A stretch of 64,000 bases of DNA, taken from contig ONAY01000005.1 of NCBI GenBank assembly GCA_900315895.1, positions 3,832 to 67,831 on the forward strand, read 5' to 3'. A model generated the notes under the pieces. It was given only the letters and a program-made list of their open reading frames with translations. It made no database searches and was not told where the DNA came from. Position numbers and translations under genes: made by a program. Source of the stretch: an uncultured Eubacteriales bacterium (GTDB taxonomy: Bacteria; Bacillota; Clostridia; Peptostreptococcales; Anaerovoracaceae). Positions 24,162 through 33,151 of the stretch are shown here, piece after piece (position 1 is the stretch's first letter; every line of letters begins with the position of its first letter).

Positions 24162-25853
24162 ATGCCTTTTGACGGACTTATGACCCGGGCGGTCGTAACG
24201 GAACTTCAAAACAGAATAGTCTTGGGTAAGGTGGATAAGATCGCCCAGCCTGAACAGGACGTCATAGTCTTTACCATACATACGAAGACCGGAAACGTCC
24301 GTCTTCTGATGTCCTGCGCAGCTTCCCATGCCAGGGCTCACCTGATAGAGAACAATCCGGTGAACCCGGTGGAGCCTTACAGCTTTTGCATGCTTCTCAG
24401 GAAGTATCTTACTGCATCCAGGATCGTTTCGGTGGAGCAGCATTCATCAGAGAGGATCATGGAGATCAGCTTCGAGTCCATGAACGAGCTGGGATTCAAC
24501 GTGTCCAGGAAACTCATTATCGAGATAATGGGCAAACACTCCAACATCGTGCTGACAGATATTGAGTCGGGAAAGATCATAGATGCCGTTAAGCGGGTGG
24601 GCTTCGACGTAAACAGGGCGAGGCAGGTGCTGCCGGGCCTCAAATATGTCTATCCGCCACTTCAGGAAAAGATCCCCTTCGGGGAAATCACCGGTAACAG
24701 TGAAGGCCTGGAGAGGCTGGCGGACGCAAGGGATGGCAAGGAGATTCTTAATATGATCTCAGGGATCGCGCCGGTATATGCCGACGAACTTTCCCAGGCA
24801 GAGGACAGGGCGGAGTTTCTCATGGAGACCATAGAGAGGGCCAGATCAGGAAGAGTTACACCCATGGCATGGTTCGACGAAGCGGGAAATCCCAAGGACT
24901 ACTATTTTGCGCCGCTTAGTGCTATGGACGAAAGCTTCGAGAGAAGGGAATATCCTACGCTTTCGGCGTGCCTGGAGGACTATTTCTCACGGAAGGTCAC
25001 TGCCAACCAGACCCTTCAGAAGGCCAACGATGCCATGAGGAGGGTGAATGAGCTCCTCTCCAAAAAATACCTTAAGAAGAAGCGTCTCTCCGAAGACCTG
25101 ATCGAGGCGGAGAATTCCGACAAGTACAGGCTTTATGGTGAACTTTTGACAGCCAATCTGGGAAGATTCACCCAGGGCATGACAAAGGTGGAGGTGCTCA
25201 ACTATTACACCGGGGAGAATGTGACCATACCTCTGGACGTGAAGCTGAGCCCGTCCAAGAATGCTCAGGCCATGTACAAACGCTATCAGAAGGCCAAGAC
25301 TGCAGTAAAGGAGAAACAGGTCCAGCTGGAGGAAAACGAGGCTGAGATCGCATATCTGGAGTCCACAGCGGCATTCCTGGAGCAGGCATCCACCGTGGAA
25401 GAGGTGGAAAACATCAAGCGCGAGCTTACAGACACAGGCTACATGAGACCGCCCAGAAAAGCAGCACTTCGCAAGAAGGCCAGTGAGCCCAGACCCCTGG
25501 AATTCGTACTGGAAAGCGGGCTCAAGGTGCTGGTAGGACGGAACAACCGAGAGAATGACAAACTCACGTTCAAGATGTCAGACAAGGGAGATATCTGGCT
25601 TCATACCAAGGACATCCCCGGGTCCCACGTGCTCATCAAGTGCGGGCAGGGTGGATGCACGGATCAGGACATAAGGGAAGCGGCAGGGATAGCTGCCTTC
25701 CACTCCAAAGCCCAGTCCTCAGAGAATGTTCCCGTAGATTACGTTCCCATCAGATACGTCAAAAAACCTCAGGGCGCCAAGCCCGGAATGGTGATATTCA
25801 CCAATAACAGGACTCTTTATGCTGATCCTGTAGAAGGGAGGCCATCCAAGTGA
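24162..25853 (+). CDS. rqcH: Rqc2/RqcH family ribosome-associated quality control protein (NFACT)
   Basis: 563 residues: NFACT-N (1-180), helix-hairpin-helix (about 180-235), long coiled coil (about 280-430) and NFACT-R (about 445-555; FKMSDKGDIWLHTKDIPGSHVLIK). RqcH binds stalled 50S subunits and adds alanine tails to nascent chains; older annotations call it a fibronectin-binding protein. The position equivalent to Asp97 of the Bacillus DR pair needed for tailing is Glu97 here (SSERIME), with Arg98 kept. The stop overlaps the next gene by four bases (GTGA). Confidence 0.94.
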   Translation: MPFDGLMTRAVVTELQNRIVLGKVDKIAQPEQDVIVFTIHTKTGNVRLLMSCAASHARAHLIENNPVNPVEPYSFCMLLRKYLTASRIVSVEQHSSERIMEISFESMNELGFNVSRKLIIEIMGKHSNIVLTDIESGKIIDAVKRVGFDVNRARQVLPGLKYVYPPLQEKIPFGEITGNSEGLERLADARDGKEILNMISGIAPVYADELSQAEDRAEFLMETIERARSGRVTPMAWFDEAGNPKDYYFAPLSAMDESFERREYPTLSACLEDYFSRKVTANQTLQKANDAMRRVNELLSKKYLKKKRLSEDLIEAENSDKYRLYGELLTANLGRFTQGMTKVEVLNYYTGENVTIPLDVKLSPSKNAQAMYKRYQKAKTAVKEKQVQLEENEAEIAYLESTAAFLEQASTVEEVENIKRELTDTGYMRPPRKAALRKKASEPRPLEFVLESGLKVLVGRNNRENDKLTFKMSDKGDIWLHTKDIPGSHVLIKCGQGGCTDQDIREAAGIAAFHSKAQSSENVPVDYVPIRYVKKPQGAKPGMVIFTNNRTLYADPVEGRPSK

Positions 25854-26491
25854 CAAAAGATCTAAAAAGAGAAATGAGACCGGGAGAGATGCTTTATCCT
25901 GTTCCTGTGGTCATGGCCACACTGGGAGAAGGGGATGAAGCAAACATTATAACCATAGCCTGGACCGGGATCATCAATTCCAAACCGCCCATGACCTATA
26001 TCTCCGTAAGAAAGGAACGCCACTCCCACCCGATCCTATCGAAGACAGGGGAGTTCGTGATCAATCTGTGCACGGAAGACCTGGTGAAAGCCACAGATTA
26101 CTGCGGCGTGAAGTCGGGCAGTGACGTGGATAAGTTCAAAGAGATGGGCCTCACCAAGGAACCCGCGGACATTGTGAAATGTCCCATGATCAAGGAATCA
26201 CCCATCAATTTGGAGTGCAAGGTGACTCAGGTGGTGGAGCTTGGAAGCCACGACATGTTCATGGCTGAGATCGTGAAGGTCCATGCCGCGGAAGAGCTCT
26301 TCGATGAAGAGGGCAGAATGGATCCTGTAAAGGCGGGCCTCGTGGCATACATACACGGAGAGTATTACCCGGTCAAGAGGACGCCCCTTGGCAAGTTCGG
26401 GTACTCCATTATGAAACCGAAGACAAAGAAACGCCTATCCAGAGAAGCCCACATGAAGAGGGTGGAGAAGAACAAGCAAAAGAGAAAATAA
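25850..26491 (+). CDS. Flavin reductase family protein (FMN-binding split barrel)
   Basis: 213 residues. Flavin reductase-like domain: PVPVVMATLGEGDEANIITIAWTG, PPMTYISVRKERHSHPIL, TGEFVINLCTEDLVKATDYCG. Such proteins bind FMN and reduce it with NAD(P)H or serve as flavin-dependent electron carriers. The start is GTG at 25850, overlapping the rqcH stop, so the two are translationally coupled. The C-terminal 30 residues are strongly basic. Substrate unknown. Confidence 0.9.
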   Translation: MTKDLKREMRPGEMLYPVPVVMATLGEGDEANIITIAWTGIINSKPPMTYISVRKERHSHPILSKTGEFVINLCTEDLVKATDYCGVKSGSDVDKFKEMGLTKEPADIVKCPMIKESPINLECKVTQVVELGSHDMFMAEIVKVHAAEELFDEEGRMDPVKAGLVAYIHGEYYPVKRTPLGKFGYSIMKPKTKKRLSREAHMKRVEKNKQKRK

Positions 26492-26612
26492 AAAGAACGT
26501 GCTACCTAAAAATGTACAAAAAATGTTTTTTTGTATTACCATGTCCAATTTCTGCCATTTTTGGGATTATATTACATAGAGGGTTTCAGAAAAATGGAAA
26601 GGAGAACTGGCA

Positions 26613-27083
26613 ATGAAAACATTTATGAAATTCTGTTTAACTAGCGCTCTTGTTCTTATGATGGGTCTTTTATCGTTCGGTTACGCATATTCGTCGTCTG
26701 ACAGCATGGTAGTTAATGCTGGAGATGAATTAGACTATTATAGTGAAGATGTTTCAGAGGTGGAGCCAATACGATCAAGTAGATACACAATAGTCAGAAT
26801 TCACGACCCCTCAAGAGATAAGTACTTTTCGAATTGGTACAACAATGGGATAGAGTCTGGGTCAACAAAGAAGGCGACAAGTATCTATGCTGCTTACTAC
26901 AAAGTCTACCAAAAAAATATAGGCACTGGACAAATGAACTATCTATATTATGAGTATCACGTCACATATCACTGGTATACTAGAAGCCTAACCAGTCAAC
27001 CATGGTCAGATCATGGTGTTAGAAGCGGCACTCTAAGACATCAGCTTACATCAATAGTCGATTTATTAGCTCTTTGGACATGA
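26613..27083 (+). CDS. Unrecognised small secreted protein
   Basis: 156 residues with a clear signal peptide (residues 1-26, MKTFMKFCLTSALVLMMGLLSFGYA) and no lipobox cysteine, so probably released or wall-associated. The mature part is rich in Y, S and aromatic residues (YAAYYKVYQKN, YLYYEYHVTYHWYTRSL), a composition seen in small beta-sheet lactococcin-972-like and similar secreted proteins, though I cannot assign a family. It is AT-richer than its neighbours and uses unlike codons, suggesting acquisition. AAAGGAGA precedes the ATG. The next gene encodes a membrane protein and may be a partner. Confidence 0.65.
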   Translation: MKTFMKFCLTSALVLMMGLLSFGYAYSSSDSMVVNAGDELDYYSEDVSEVEPIRSSRYTIVRIHDPSRDKYFSNWYNNGIESGSTKKATSIYAAYYKVYQKNIGTGQMNYLYYEYHVTYHWYTRSLTSQPWSDHGVRSGTLRHQLTSIVDLLALWT

Positions 27084-27108
27084 AATGTCATCGGAGGATA
27101 AAAAGATC

Positions 27109-27474
27109 ATGCTTAATTATGATGGAAAAGCTAATATCAAGCTGCAATTCAAAGTATTTGGAATAGGTCTGGTTGTTGCGATAGTTGTTGCAGTGGCGCT
27201 TGTTGTTTCAGGTGTAGTCGGCTGGGGAGGAGCGGTAGGTATAATAGTGGCAGTACTATGCTTTGAGGTCATGTATTTTTTGATCTTAAGAGATTCCTTC
27301 CCCGGACCGCTGACGCAATACGCCATGCGTAAAGGAGTTAAATTCATTGATGAAGAAGGTAATATGATCAAGGAACTGAAACCCGGAATGTATAAGATTT
27401 CTAAGACGATAGAGGACTTTGTTGAGCCTGAAACGGTGCCCATTTCCATGGATGAGCACTCAGAACGAAGTTAG
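27109..27474 (+). CDS. Unrecognised small membrane protein downstream of the secreted protein
   Basis: 121 residues. I prefer ATG 27109, eleven bases after GGAGG (27093-27097); an earlier in-frame ATG at 27085 overlaps almost the previous stop and lacks an SD. Two membrane helices (about 17-37 and 42-60 of this frame) are followed by a cytoplasmic or external tail of 55 residues (RKGVKFIDEEGNMIKELKPGMYKISK). No family recognised. Composition is AT-rich like the gene before it, and a terminator follows, so the two form a small unit. Confidence 0.6.
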   Translation: MLNYDGKANIKLQFKVFGIGLVVAIVVAVALVVSGVVGWGGAVGIIVAVLCFEVMYFLILRDSFPGPLTQYAMRKGVKFIDEEGNMIKELKPGMYKISKTIEDFVEPETVPISMDEHSERS

Positions 27475-27497
27475 ATCCAAGTATAGTGCATAATTAA

Positions 27498-27530
27498 AGG
27501 AGATGTCTTTTGTAAGGCATCTCCTGTTTT
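27498..27530 (+). terminator. Terminator after the small accessory pair
   Basis: Eight-bp stem AGGAGATG (27498-27505) with CATCTCCT (27518-27525), followed by GTTTTG. It lies between convergent transcripts. Confidence 0.75.
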
Positions 27531-27551
27531 GATACTTTCGAAGCAATGTGT

Positions 27552-29153
27552 TTATGACAACTTCGGATCCACCACGGCTGTGTGGGTCTCTCCGTCCAGA
27601 TCATAGCTGATCCGGATCTTTTCATCCACCTTGAGCCTCACGTTGGTAGCGGTGCTCAGGTGTCTTAGTTTCCTGTACATTTCCTTCATCTCATCGGTAT
27701 ATCTTGCCGGGTCATCACTGGTAAGGAATACGCTTCCCAGCAGGGCATCCAGGGTCGCCAGAGATAGCCTCTGATCCTCATTGAGCTGGATGTTGTATGA
27801 CCTGAGGAAGAAAACATCCGGGTCGGACCCGAAGGCACGCTGATCCAGGGGGTATCTGGAGAGCATGTTTTGCACAGCGTTCAGCGTGGAGGGGCGCTCC
27901 ATGTGGACCAGCTGCATGTGAGGTCTTCCGTCCAGATCCAGGGTCACATCGCATCCTATCCTTGCGTAATCAAAGAGGCCGAATACAGGCATCATGGGCA
28001 CTCCGCAGGAAAGGACCGTCTTGTCACCTGTGAGAGTCTTGAGGAACTTCAGAGCCCTGATCATACGTCCCGCTCTGGTCTCAGTATCGCTTCCGAAGGG
28101 CGCAGCGCCGTAGAGGAAGTCCAACTTGACGAAATCGAATCCCCACTCATTGAAGACGCGGTCAAAGACCTTGGTGAGATACTCCCGGACCTCCGGATGA
28201 TCGATATCCAGCGAATAGAAGCCGCTCCAGTTGCAGCCCAGCTTCCAAAAGTCTCCGTTGACCTTGAAGAACCAGTCCGGGTGTTCTCTGTAGAGCGAAG
28301 ATTTTTCTTCCGCCGCAAAAGGCGCAAGCCACAGTCCTGCCCTGAATCCCGCATCGTGTATGGTCTCAGCCATGGTACGCATGCCTGAAGGGAATTTGTT
28401 CCTGTCGCACTCCAGCCAGTCGCCCACAAAGGGTTCCCATCCGTCATCTATCTGGAAGAGATCGCCCTGGGAGAAAATGTCCTTGCAGCCTCTGAGGTCC
28501 TCGAGGATCTCGTTCTCGTGGATGTTCTGGTATCTGTTGTACCAGCTGGAATAGCCGTAGAGCTTGGGAACATCAGGCTTACGGATCCCCAGATCTTCGA
28601 ACCAGCGGTCGAAGACTTCATCCTGGGTACCTTCGTAGTAACCTATGTCCATCAGGTCAGTCATGCCGCCCACCTTGAGGCCGGCAGAATCTTTTGAAAT
28701 GGTGAGAAGGGACTGCTCCACATCGTAGGTGAAGATGGTGTAGCCGTTCTCCTCGCCAAGAGACCCGAAGAGCTTGAATTGCTCTCCGTCACGGAACCAG
28801 CACCAGGAGAATCCGTGGAATATGCCTGCAGGGCGGGGGAACTCGTCGAAGTAACTGTCCCCGTATCTATCAAGACTGTATCGGTCGATGATGGCTCTGG
28901 GCAGGCCTCTCAGATTCCTTTCGCGGTCGGTGACACTGTACTCAGGACAAGTGGTCCAGGTCTGGTACCCATTCATAAAGATCCTGGTGCGCAGCCTGCG
29001 GTCCACTGTGATCTCTGCGGTCACGGATCTTAAAGTGCTCTCCTTCAGGTCCTGATTCAGCCTGAAATTGGCGCGGCCCTCTGAGATCTCTTGGAACAGA
29101 GCCTCTCCCTTAAGATCTTCTTTATCAGTTGTTATTTTCCAGTTCAGCTGCAT
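27552..29153 (-). CDS. GH36-like alpha-galactosidase
   Basis: 533 residues. The TIM barrel has the clan GH-D marks: QIDDGWEP, GLWLAPF, the nucleophile aspartate in FDFVKLDFLYG and the acid/base aspartate in YARIGCDVT. This is the short GH36-like form, smaller than the 700-residue enzymes of the family, with a reduced N-terminal beta-sandwich (about 1-180). It would remove alpha-galactosyl groups (melibiose, raffinose-type sugars) in the cytosol, as no signal peptide is seen. It overlaps the 3' end of the symporter gene by 29 bases and has its own GGAG. Last gene of a three-gene minus-strand operon. Confidence 0.86.
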   Translation of the reverse strand: MQLNWKITTDKEDLKGEALFQEISEGRANFRLNQDLKESTLRSVTAEITVDRRLRTRIFMNGYQTWTTCPEYSVTDRERNLRGLPRAIIDRYSLDRYGDSYFDEFPRPAGIFHGFSWCWFRDGEQFKLFGSLGEENGYTIFTYDVEQSLLTISKDSAGLKVGGMTDLMDIGYYEGTQDEVFDRWFEDLGIRKPDVPKLYGYSSWYNRYQNIHENEILEDLRGCKDIFSQGDLFQIDDGWEPFVGDWLECDRNKFPSGMRTMAETIHDAGFRAGLWLAPFAAEEKSSLYREHPDWFFKVNGDFWKLGCNWSGFYSLDIDHPEVREYLTKVFDRVFNEWGFDFVKLDFLYGAAPFGSDTETRAGRMIRALKFLKTLTGDKTVLSCGVPMMPVFGLFDYARIGCDVTLDLDGRPHMQLVHMERPSTLNAVQNMLSRYPLDQRAFGSDPDVFFLRSYNIQLNEDQRLSLATLDALLGSVFLTSDDPARYTDEMKEMYRKLRHLSTATNVRLKVDEKIRISYDLDGETHTAVVDPKLS

Positions 29154-30528
29154 GTTTCTCCTTCAGCGTTCTGCTGATCTCCTCGGCTTTTTCATCTGTG
29201 AGCTTGAAGAACTTGACGAATACCAGTGTGGCTACTATCAGTCCGATGATAGGGATGATGGTCATTAGGTAGTGGAGCCCATTCAAGGTCTCCTGAGACT
29301 GCATTACGATCTCACCCTCAGTGTCTGAGTTGCCCTGCATTCCGATTAAGTCCAGGCCGATTCCTGTAAGGAATACGGCAAGTCCGGAACCCAGCTTGAC
29401 TACGAAGGTCTGCATTGAGAAGATCACGCTCTCTTCTCTGACCCCTGTCTTTATTTCGCCGTAGTCAACGGAACCTGCCAGGAAAACGGTGGTAAGGACC
29501 GTAAGGATACCGTTTCCCATGAAGATGAGGACGCCGGGTATCAGAAGCAGGATCAGATTATTGGAAAGACCGACTATGCAAAGCAGAAGCAGGAAGAGAT
29601 ATCCTCCGATGGCAACTCCGAGGCAAAGCTTGAAGATGGAAGTGTTGCTGAGTTTTTTGTGGATCAGGGGATATACGATCATCATTCCCAGTATCTGAGA
29701 AGCTCCGCCTACCATTGAGAAGAGGGTGTAGGAACCCTGCCAGTCGGGGGATCCGCCGCCAAGATCATACTTGAAGAAATAGATGATGAAATTGGAGGTG
29801 ATGTAGAGAGCTGTGTTGATGAGTACGATGGTTATGACCGTTACCATTGCCTGATCATTGTGGAAGAGGGAAGCGAACATCTCCTTGATGGATGCAGCGT
29901 GCATCTTTTCGCTCTTCTTTTCTTTGATGGCCAGGCAGCAGATCACTTCTGTGATCACGAAGACCACAGCGATTATGAGTGCGAATCTCTTGAAGCCGGT
30001 CCTCTCGATGCCGGAACCAAGAGCTGCTACTGACAATACTGTGAATACGGTTATGAGAGCATTGCCGACACCTGCGCAGGTACGTCCCACCACGCTGAGT
30101 TTCTCTCTGGCGGATACCGTGTCGGTGACTGCCGGTATCATGGACCAGTATGGTATGTCCATCATGGTGTAGGTGACTCCCCAGAGTATGTAGATCACCG
30201 CAAAATATACCATCAGGCCGGCGCCTTCAAGATCAGGTGCAGCGAACAGCGCGTAGAGCACGAAGGCATTGAGCACGGTTCCCGAAAGGAGCCAGGGCCT
30301 GAATTTGCCCCACTTTGTGTTGGTCTTTGCTACCAGAAGGCCCATGAATGGGTCGTTGATAGCATCGAACACTCTGGCGACCATCAGAATTGTTCCTACG
30401 AATGATGCCGAAAGTCCCAGAATGTCCTGATAATAGTACATGACGTAGCCGGAGGACAGGGCGTAGACCATGTCCTTGCCGACGGCGCCGAGACCGTATG
30501 CGGCAGCTTTTTTTCCTGTGAATTCCAT
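29125..30528 (-). CDS. Glycoside-pentoside-hexuronide (GPH) cation symporter, MFS type
   Basis: 467 residues with 12 predicted helices. N-terminal GVNDPFMG-like family signature appears as AINDPFMGLLVAKTNTKWGKFRPWLL, typical of melibiose carrier-like permeases; PYWSMIPAVTDTVSAREKLS is a second family motif. GPH members import glycosides with Na+, H+ or Li+. Placed between GH36-like and GH2 enzymes, it probably brings in the di- or oligosaccharides they split. AGGGAGG precedes the ATG. Confidence 0.93.
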   Translation of the reverse strand: MEFTGKKAAAYGLGAVGKDMVYALSSGYVMYYYQDILGLSASFVGTILMVARVFDAINDPFMGLLVAKTNTKWGKFRPWLLSGTVLNAFVLYALFAAPDLEGAGLMVYFAVIYILWGVTYTMMDIPYWSMIPAVTDTVSAREKLSVVGRTCAGVGNALITVFTVLSVAALGSGIERTGFKRFALIIAVVFVITEVICCLAIKEKKSEKMHAASIKEMFASLFHNDQAMVTVITIVLINTALYITSNFIIYFFKYDLGGGSPDWQGSYTLFSMVGGASQILGMMIVYPLIHKKLSNTSIFKLCLGVAIGGYLFLLLLCIVGLSNNLILLLIPGVLIFMGNGILTVLTTVFLAGSVDYGEIKTGVREESVIFSMQTFVVKLGSGLAVFLTGIGLDLIGMQGNSDTEGEIVMQSQETLNGLHYLMTIIPIIGLIVATLVFVKFFKLTDEKAEEISRTLKEKHAAELENNN

Positions 30529-30551
30529 GTTTCCCTCCCTTGGATTACGAT

Positions 30552-32912
30552 TTATATGATTTCAACATTGAAAAACAGTTTGATGGGCTCCAACCCTTCA
30601 GGGCTCAGAGTCAGGGTGATCTGTCCCGGTTCACCGGCGGACATTACATATGTGCCTGTCATACCGCCTTCAGTGACGACGGTATCCGGGCCGACCAGCT
30701 TGCCGGGGCCTTCGAGACATATTTTGACCGGGATCTGAGCGTAGGGGGCAATGTTTCCGTTCTCATCCTTCAGGCACATGCGCACGGATGCCATGTCATA
30801 TGTGGCGCCGTCTGTGAGAAGGGTGTGAGAGGGAACAGCCTCAAGGTGAAGTTTTTTGCCCGGAGTCTTGACACGAGTGACCACTTTAATTCCCTTCTTC
30901 CATCCTTCAAATGTCCAGGAAGTGGCATCGCCGCCCCAGTTTCCCACATACTTGCTGTAGAGCTGGACGCCCTGATCATAGGTCATCTTGTATTTTGCCA
31001 TGCAGTAGCCCAGAAGAGCCTTGTATTTCATGGGAAGGGCAGCCATCCCGTAGCGTCCGGCAGCCAGAAGGCATCTTCTGACGATGTCCGCCTGAGCCTT
31101 GGGGAAGCCCTCTCTGGTCTGAAGCAGATCTCCTATGAAATCGTCTATGAGTATGGGCGGATGGACCATTCCTCCGTTGGGCTTGGGTCTGTATGCCTTG
31201 ACCAGGTCACCGTTCTTATACAGTCTTACTTCGTCGCAGTTGGTGAAGGCGAACACCGGTCCGATGTGACCTGCGGGGTAATCGCCGATATCCATGGACG
31301 AGCCGATCTCAAGGACGGGGTATTCTTCCTGCTGCGAACTGTAAACAGAAGCTGCCAGCTTGGGATTCCTGAAGGTATCCATGACTCCGTGATAGCAGAC
31401 TCTGTCGCCGGAACCGAAGTCCTTGTGGGTCAGGTAGTCGAACATGCACCACTGATAGCAGCCTGCGTGACCATGGTCCGCCATGGCAGCGTTAAGCACT
31501 CTGGAGTGGCGCAGGGCATGCTCCTGCCGCTTCGACCAGGGGTCGAAAGCCTTGGTGGGGAACATGTGTCCGTTGGCCTCAGTTATGATGAGAGGCTTGT
31601 TCATGTCCGGAGTCACATCCTTCTTGGGCTTGCAGCCCGGAGTCTCTCCGTTATGTGAAAAATCGTTGTATGCGTATACGTTCTCCAGGAGGGAGCTCTT
31701 TTCCAGATATCTCACTCCTGAGGTGGGCCTGTCGGGATCCAGCCTGTGAGCCTCCCGGTTGGTTCTTTTGTACAATTCATCATCGTCCAGAGACTCGTTG
31801 ATCCTGACTCCCCACATATAGATGGAGGGGTGCTGACGGTACTCCATGACCATCTCGCGGACGTTCTGAACGGCCTGATCCTTCCATTGATCTCCACCTA
31901 GATGCTGCCAGCCGGGGATCTCGGTGAACACCAGAAGACCCAGTCTGTCGCAGGCGTCCAGGAAAGCGTGGGACTGTGGATAGTGGGAGGTCCTTACAGA
32001 GTTTAGGCCTAATTCCTCCTTGAGTATCCTGACATCCTCCTCCTGGAGGCTGTCCGGCGCGGCGTAGCCTACATAGGGATAGCACTGATGACGGTTGAGC
32101 CCTCTGATGAAATATGGCTCGCCGTTCAGCAGGATGTTTGTGGCATCCGTCCCGATGGTCCTGAATCCCACAGTCTTTGTGACTTCGTCCAGGATCTCAC
32201 TGTCCTTCATAAGGGTGAGGGTGGCCTTGTACAGTTCAGGCGTCTCCGGGGACCAGGTCTTCATCTCAGGAAGATCGAAATCCAACGCGCCTATGGGGCC
32301 GATAAGCTGATTCTGACCGCAAAAAACCTCGCTCCCATCCACATCAAAAAGCTCAGCCTTAAGAGAGAGACCGGACATGTCATCAGGGCTGTCCACAGTG
32401 TATTCCACGATCATGTGGTCACAGGACGGAGTCCTTATCCAGGCATCCTTAAGGAACGTGGGATTCCTGTCATCCAGCCATACGTGTCTGTACAGACCAC
32501 CATAGGTCAGGTAGTCGATGACGAATCCGAAGGGAGGGACCGAGGGGTCCTCAGTAGTATTCAGTTTGACGATGACAGTGTTATCACCTGCGGGATCTAT
32601 GAAATCGGTGATCTCCGCGCGGAAAGCAGTGTAGCCTGTTCCGTGATGGGCGACATGCTGCCCGTTGAAATAGACGTCCGCGATATGACCCGCAGCATCG
32701 AACTGCAGGAAATATCTCCTGGACGGATCATAGTTGATATCAAGGCTTTTGCGATAGCCGACTATCTTCTGATATGAATCAGAGTCAGCGTAGTGAAGGG
32801 GCATGGGCTCCACATTGTGCGGAAGCCTCACCGTCTCTTCAAAGTGTCCTCCTGTGAGTAGATCATCGCTCCAGTTAGAGGTATATTCCCAATCGTTATC
32901 TATAAGTAACAT
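30552..32912 (-). CDS. Glycoside hydrolase family 2 protein (beta-galactosidase/beta-glucuronidase type)
   Basis: 786 residues. Sugar-binding jelly roll (about 1-170), immunoglobulin-like domain (about 175-265), TIM barrel (about 270-570) with FIRGLNRHQCYP, NSVRTSHYPQ and the acid/base glutamate in WGVRINES, nucleophile glutamate in LIITEANGH, then a C-terminal extension with beta-sandwich character. No signal peptide, so intracellular. The exact linkage and sugar (beta-galactoside, glucuronide or mannoside) cannot be fixed; the neighbours favour galactosides. First gene of the minus-strand operon, with a promoter at 32946-32974. Confidence 0.9.
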   Translation of the reverse strand: MLLIDNDWEYTSNWSDDLLTGGHFEETVRLPHNVEPMPLHYADSDSYQKIVGYRKSLDINYDPSRRYFLQFDAAGHIADVYFNGQHVAHHGTGYTAFRAEITDFIDPAGDNTVIVKLNTTEDPSVPPFGFVIDYLTYGGLYRHVWLDDRNPTFLKDAWIRTPSCDHMIVEYTVDSPDDMSGLSLKAELFDVDGSEVFCGQNQLIGPIGALDFDLPEMKTWSPETPELYKATLTLMKDSEILDEVTKTVGFRTIGTDATNILLNGEPYFIRGLNRHQCYPYVGYAAPDSLQEEDVRILKEELGLNSVRTSHYPQSHAFLDACDRLGLLVFTEIPGWQHLGGDQWKDQAVQNVREMVMEYRQHPSIYMWGVRINESLDDDELYKRTNREAHRLDPDRPTSGVRYLEKSSLLENVYAYNDFSHNGETPGCKPKKDVTPDMNKPLIITEANGHMFPTKAFDPWSKRQEHALRHSRVLNAAMADHGHAGCYQWCMFDYLTHKDFGSGDRVCYHGVMDTFRNPKLAASVYSSQQEEYPVLEIGSSMDIGDYPAGHIGPVFAFTNCDEVRLYKNGDLVKAYRPKPNGGMVHPPILIDDFIGDLLQTREGFPKAQADIVRRCLLAAGRYGMAALPMKYKALLGYCMAKYKMTYDQGVQLYSKYVGNWGGDATSWTFEGWKKGIKVVTRVKTPGKKLHLEAVPSHTLLTDGATYDMASVRMCLKDENGNIAPYAQIPVKICLEGPGKLVGPDTVVTEGGMTGTYVMSAGEPGQITLTLSPEGLEPIKLFFNVEII

Positions 32913-32945
32913 ATAGTCTTTTCCTTTGACAGTGATACTTAAATA

Positions 32946-32974
32946 AGTTTACCATTTTTTTATACTTTTATCAA
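32946..32974 (-). promoter_or_regulatory. Promoter of the glycoside-utilisation operon
   Basis: On the minus strand, TTGATA (32974-32969), 17-base spacer, TAAACT (32951-32946), about 33 bases before the GH2 start. No regulator gene lies nearby. Confidence 0.65.
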
Positions 32975-33067
32975 TGAAAATAGGTGAAGAGGGGAAAGAC
33001 GATTAACCATGATTGTTTTATGGCGACATAACGTCATCAAATGAGTAGCCAAAAGTATAATTAACAA

Positions 33068-33097
33068 AAGAGCTCCGGCGGTTTTGCCGGAGCTCTT
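33068..33097 (-). terminator. Second terminator after yicC
   Basis: Perfect 12-bp stem (33068-33079 with 33086-33097) with a six-base loop; on the minus strand it is followed by TTGTTAATT. It lies between the yicC end and the divergent upstream region of the GH2 operon. Confidence 0.8.
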
Positions 33098-33111
33098 CGT
33101 TGTATAAGGAA

Positions 33112-33134
33112 AACCCCGCGTTAGACGCGGGGTT
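33112..33134 (-). terminator. First terminator after yicC
   Basis: Nine-bp stem AACCCCGCG (33112-33120) with CGCGGGGTT (33126-33134), loop TTAGA. In the minus direction it precedes TTCC and acts with the second hairpin; in the plus direction it has a GGTTTTTTT tail, so it may work both ways. Confidence 0.8.
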
Positions 33135-33151
33135 GGTTTTTTTAAAATCGG

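Noticed and set aside
30540..31658. 372-codon plus-strand frame
   Set aside because: Shadow of the GH2 gene on the other strand; no motif or SD.
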